Shown here piece by piece: positions 27,888-28,156 of a stretch of DNA of 28,156 nt. Every line of letters begins with the position of its first letter. Positions within the stretch are counted from its first letter, which is position 1. The notes below the pieces were generated by a model, which did no database searches, was not told the DNA's origin, and saw only the letters and a program-made list of their open reading frames with translations. This DNA is from Saccoglossus kowalevskii (lineage: Eukaryota; Hemichordata; Enteropneusta; Harrimaniidae): NCBI RefSeq assembly GCF_000003605.2, contig NW_003154107.1, positions 1 to 28,156 of the forward strand. The letters run 5' to 3'. The translations under genes were made by a program, and so were the position numbers.

Positions 27888-27959
27888 AGGAGACACCCGG
27901 GTTCAAACCAGGGACCTCTCGATCTGCAGGCGAATGCTCTACCACTGAGCTATATCCCC
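27888..27959 (-). tRNA. tRNA-Cys-like copy 119, class II, G3:U70
   Basis: C56U, G3:U70 and A31 to C in the anticodon stem. Confidence 0.62.
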
Positions 27960-28127
27960 ACATGTTTAAAATTAATATAGGAAAATAACGACTGATACTA
28001 TTTTGAAATTACGTAAACATGTGCTTAAACTGTTCATACATAAACATACTGAAGTGTTGTTACGCATACAGTGAATGATATGAATACAAGTGTTTTATGT
28101 TGGCTAATATATAACATTTAAAATAGA

Positions 28128-28156
28128 AGGGACACCCGGGTTCGAACCAGAGACCT
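28128..28156 (-). tRNA. Partial tRNA-Cys copy 120 at window edge
   Basis: Only the 3' part is inside the window: acceptor 3' strand (one G short), T arm with intact TTCGAAC loop, and one change in the T stem/variable region. The anticodon lies outside. Confidence 0.75.

Larger units (their letters stand above)
1..28156 (-). repeat. Tandem tRNA-Cys gene array (satellite-like)
   Basis: About 120 head-to-tail units fill the whole window, all with the tRNA on the minus strand. Mean spacing between genes is about 235 bp: a tRNA of 72 nt and a spacer of about 165 bp rich in A and T. Spacers are also repeats: the roughly 100 bp just upstream of each tRNA is shared by all classes, while the next 60 bp comes in class-specific versions. 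No unique sequence interrupts the array and no unit is inverted. Both edges fall inside units, so the real array is longer. Confidence 0.98.

Noticed and set aside
1-28156. CRISPR array
   Set aside because: Period is regular, but the constant part is a 72-nt tRNA and the spacers are themselves repeats, not unique inserts.
1-28156. Mitochondrial or plastid tRNA repeat, or tRNA-derived SINE
   Set aside because: Consensus A and B boxes, fixed T4/T5 terminators and a normal cytosolic fold argue for nuclear Pol III genes; no poly-A tail or target-site duplications are seen, and head-to-tail tandem order is not SINE-like.

Overview
The window is one uninterrupted tandem array of a nuclear-type cytosolic tRNA-Cys(GCA) gene, about 120 units with a mean spacing of about 235 bp. 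Every gene lies on the minus strand. Each unit is a 72-nt tRNA-like sequence (GC-rich, internal A and B boxes, discriminator U73, T-run terminator a few bases downstream) plus about 165 bp of AT-rich spacer. I see no protein-coding gene, other RNA gene or transposon. Both window edges lie inside units (the left in a spacer, the right in copy 120), so the array continues beyond both ends.

The organism is a eukaryote: polymerase III type internal promoters, no encoded CCA, T4/T5 terminators and a U73 cysteine tRNA. The anticodon arm and overall sequence look most like an invertebrate animal tRNA-Cys, but the species cannot be fixed from the sequence.

The copies fall into classes. Class I (54 copies, 16 matching the consensus exactly) keeps a normal B box and is the likely functional set. 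Class II (36 copies) has C56 changed to U and its own spacer type; nine of these also have G19 changed to A, restoring a 19:56 pair. Class III (19 copies) has C56U and G57A, and all but one lack two bases at the junction of the D stem and anticodon stem. Class IV (5) has lost 12 bp of the T arm. Class V (3) has a normal C56 with A57. Three units keep only the first 14 tRNA bases. In the copy entries, standard tRNA numbering is used and copies are counted 1 to 120 from left to right; copy 4 is the reference description.

Layout: about 1-4.7 kb is mostly class I/II alternation (475-bp dimers). About 4.7-20.9 kb is mainly I-II-III trimers (about 712 bp) with class IV units and remnants. About 21-28.2 kb returns to class I/II with class V copies. 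Multi-unit blocks recur at many offsets (477, 712, 2374, 2614, 2833, about 5215, 7742, 16194 and 25838 bp), which is the signature of unequal crossing-over and gene conversion, as in a satellite. Short ORFs of 60-73 codons across the array are translations of the repeat and are not genes.
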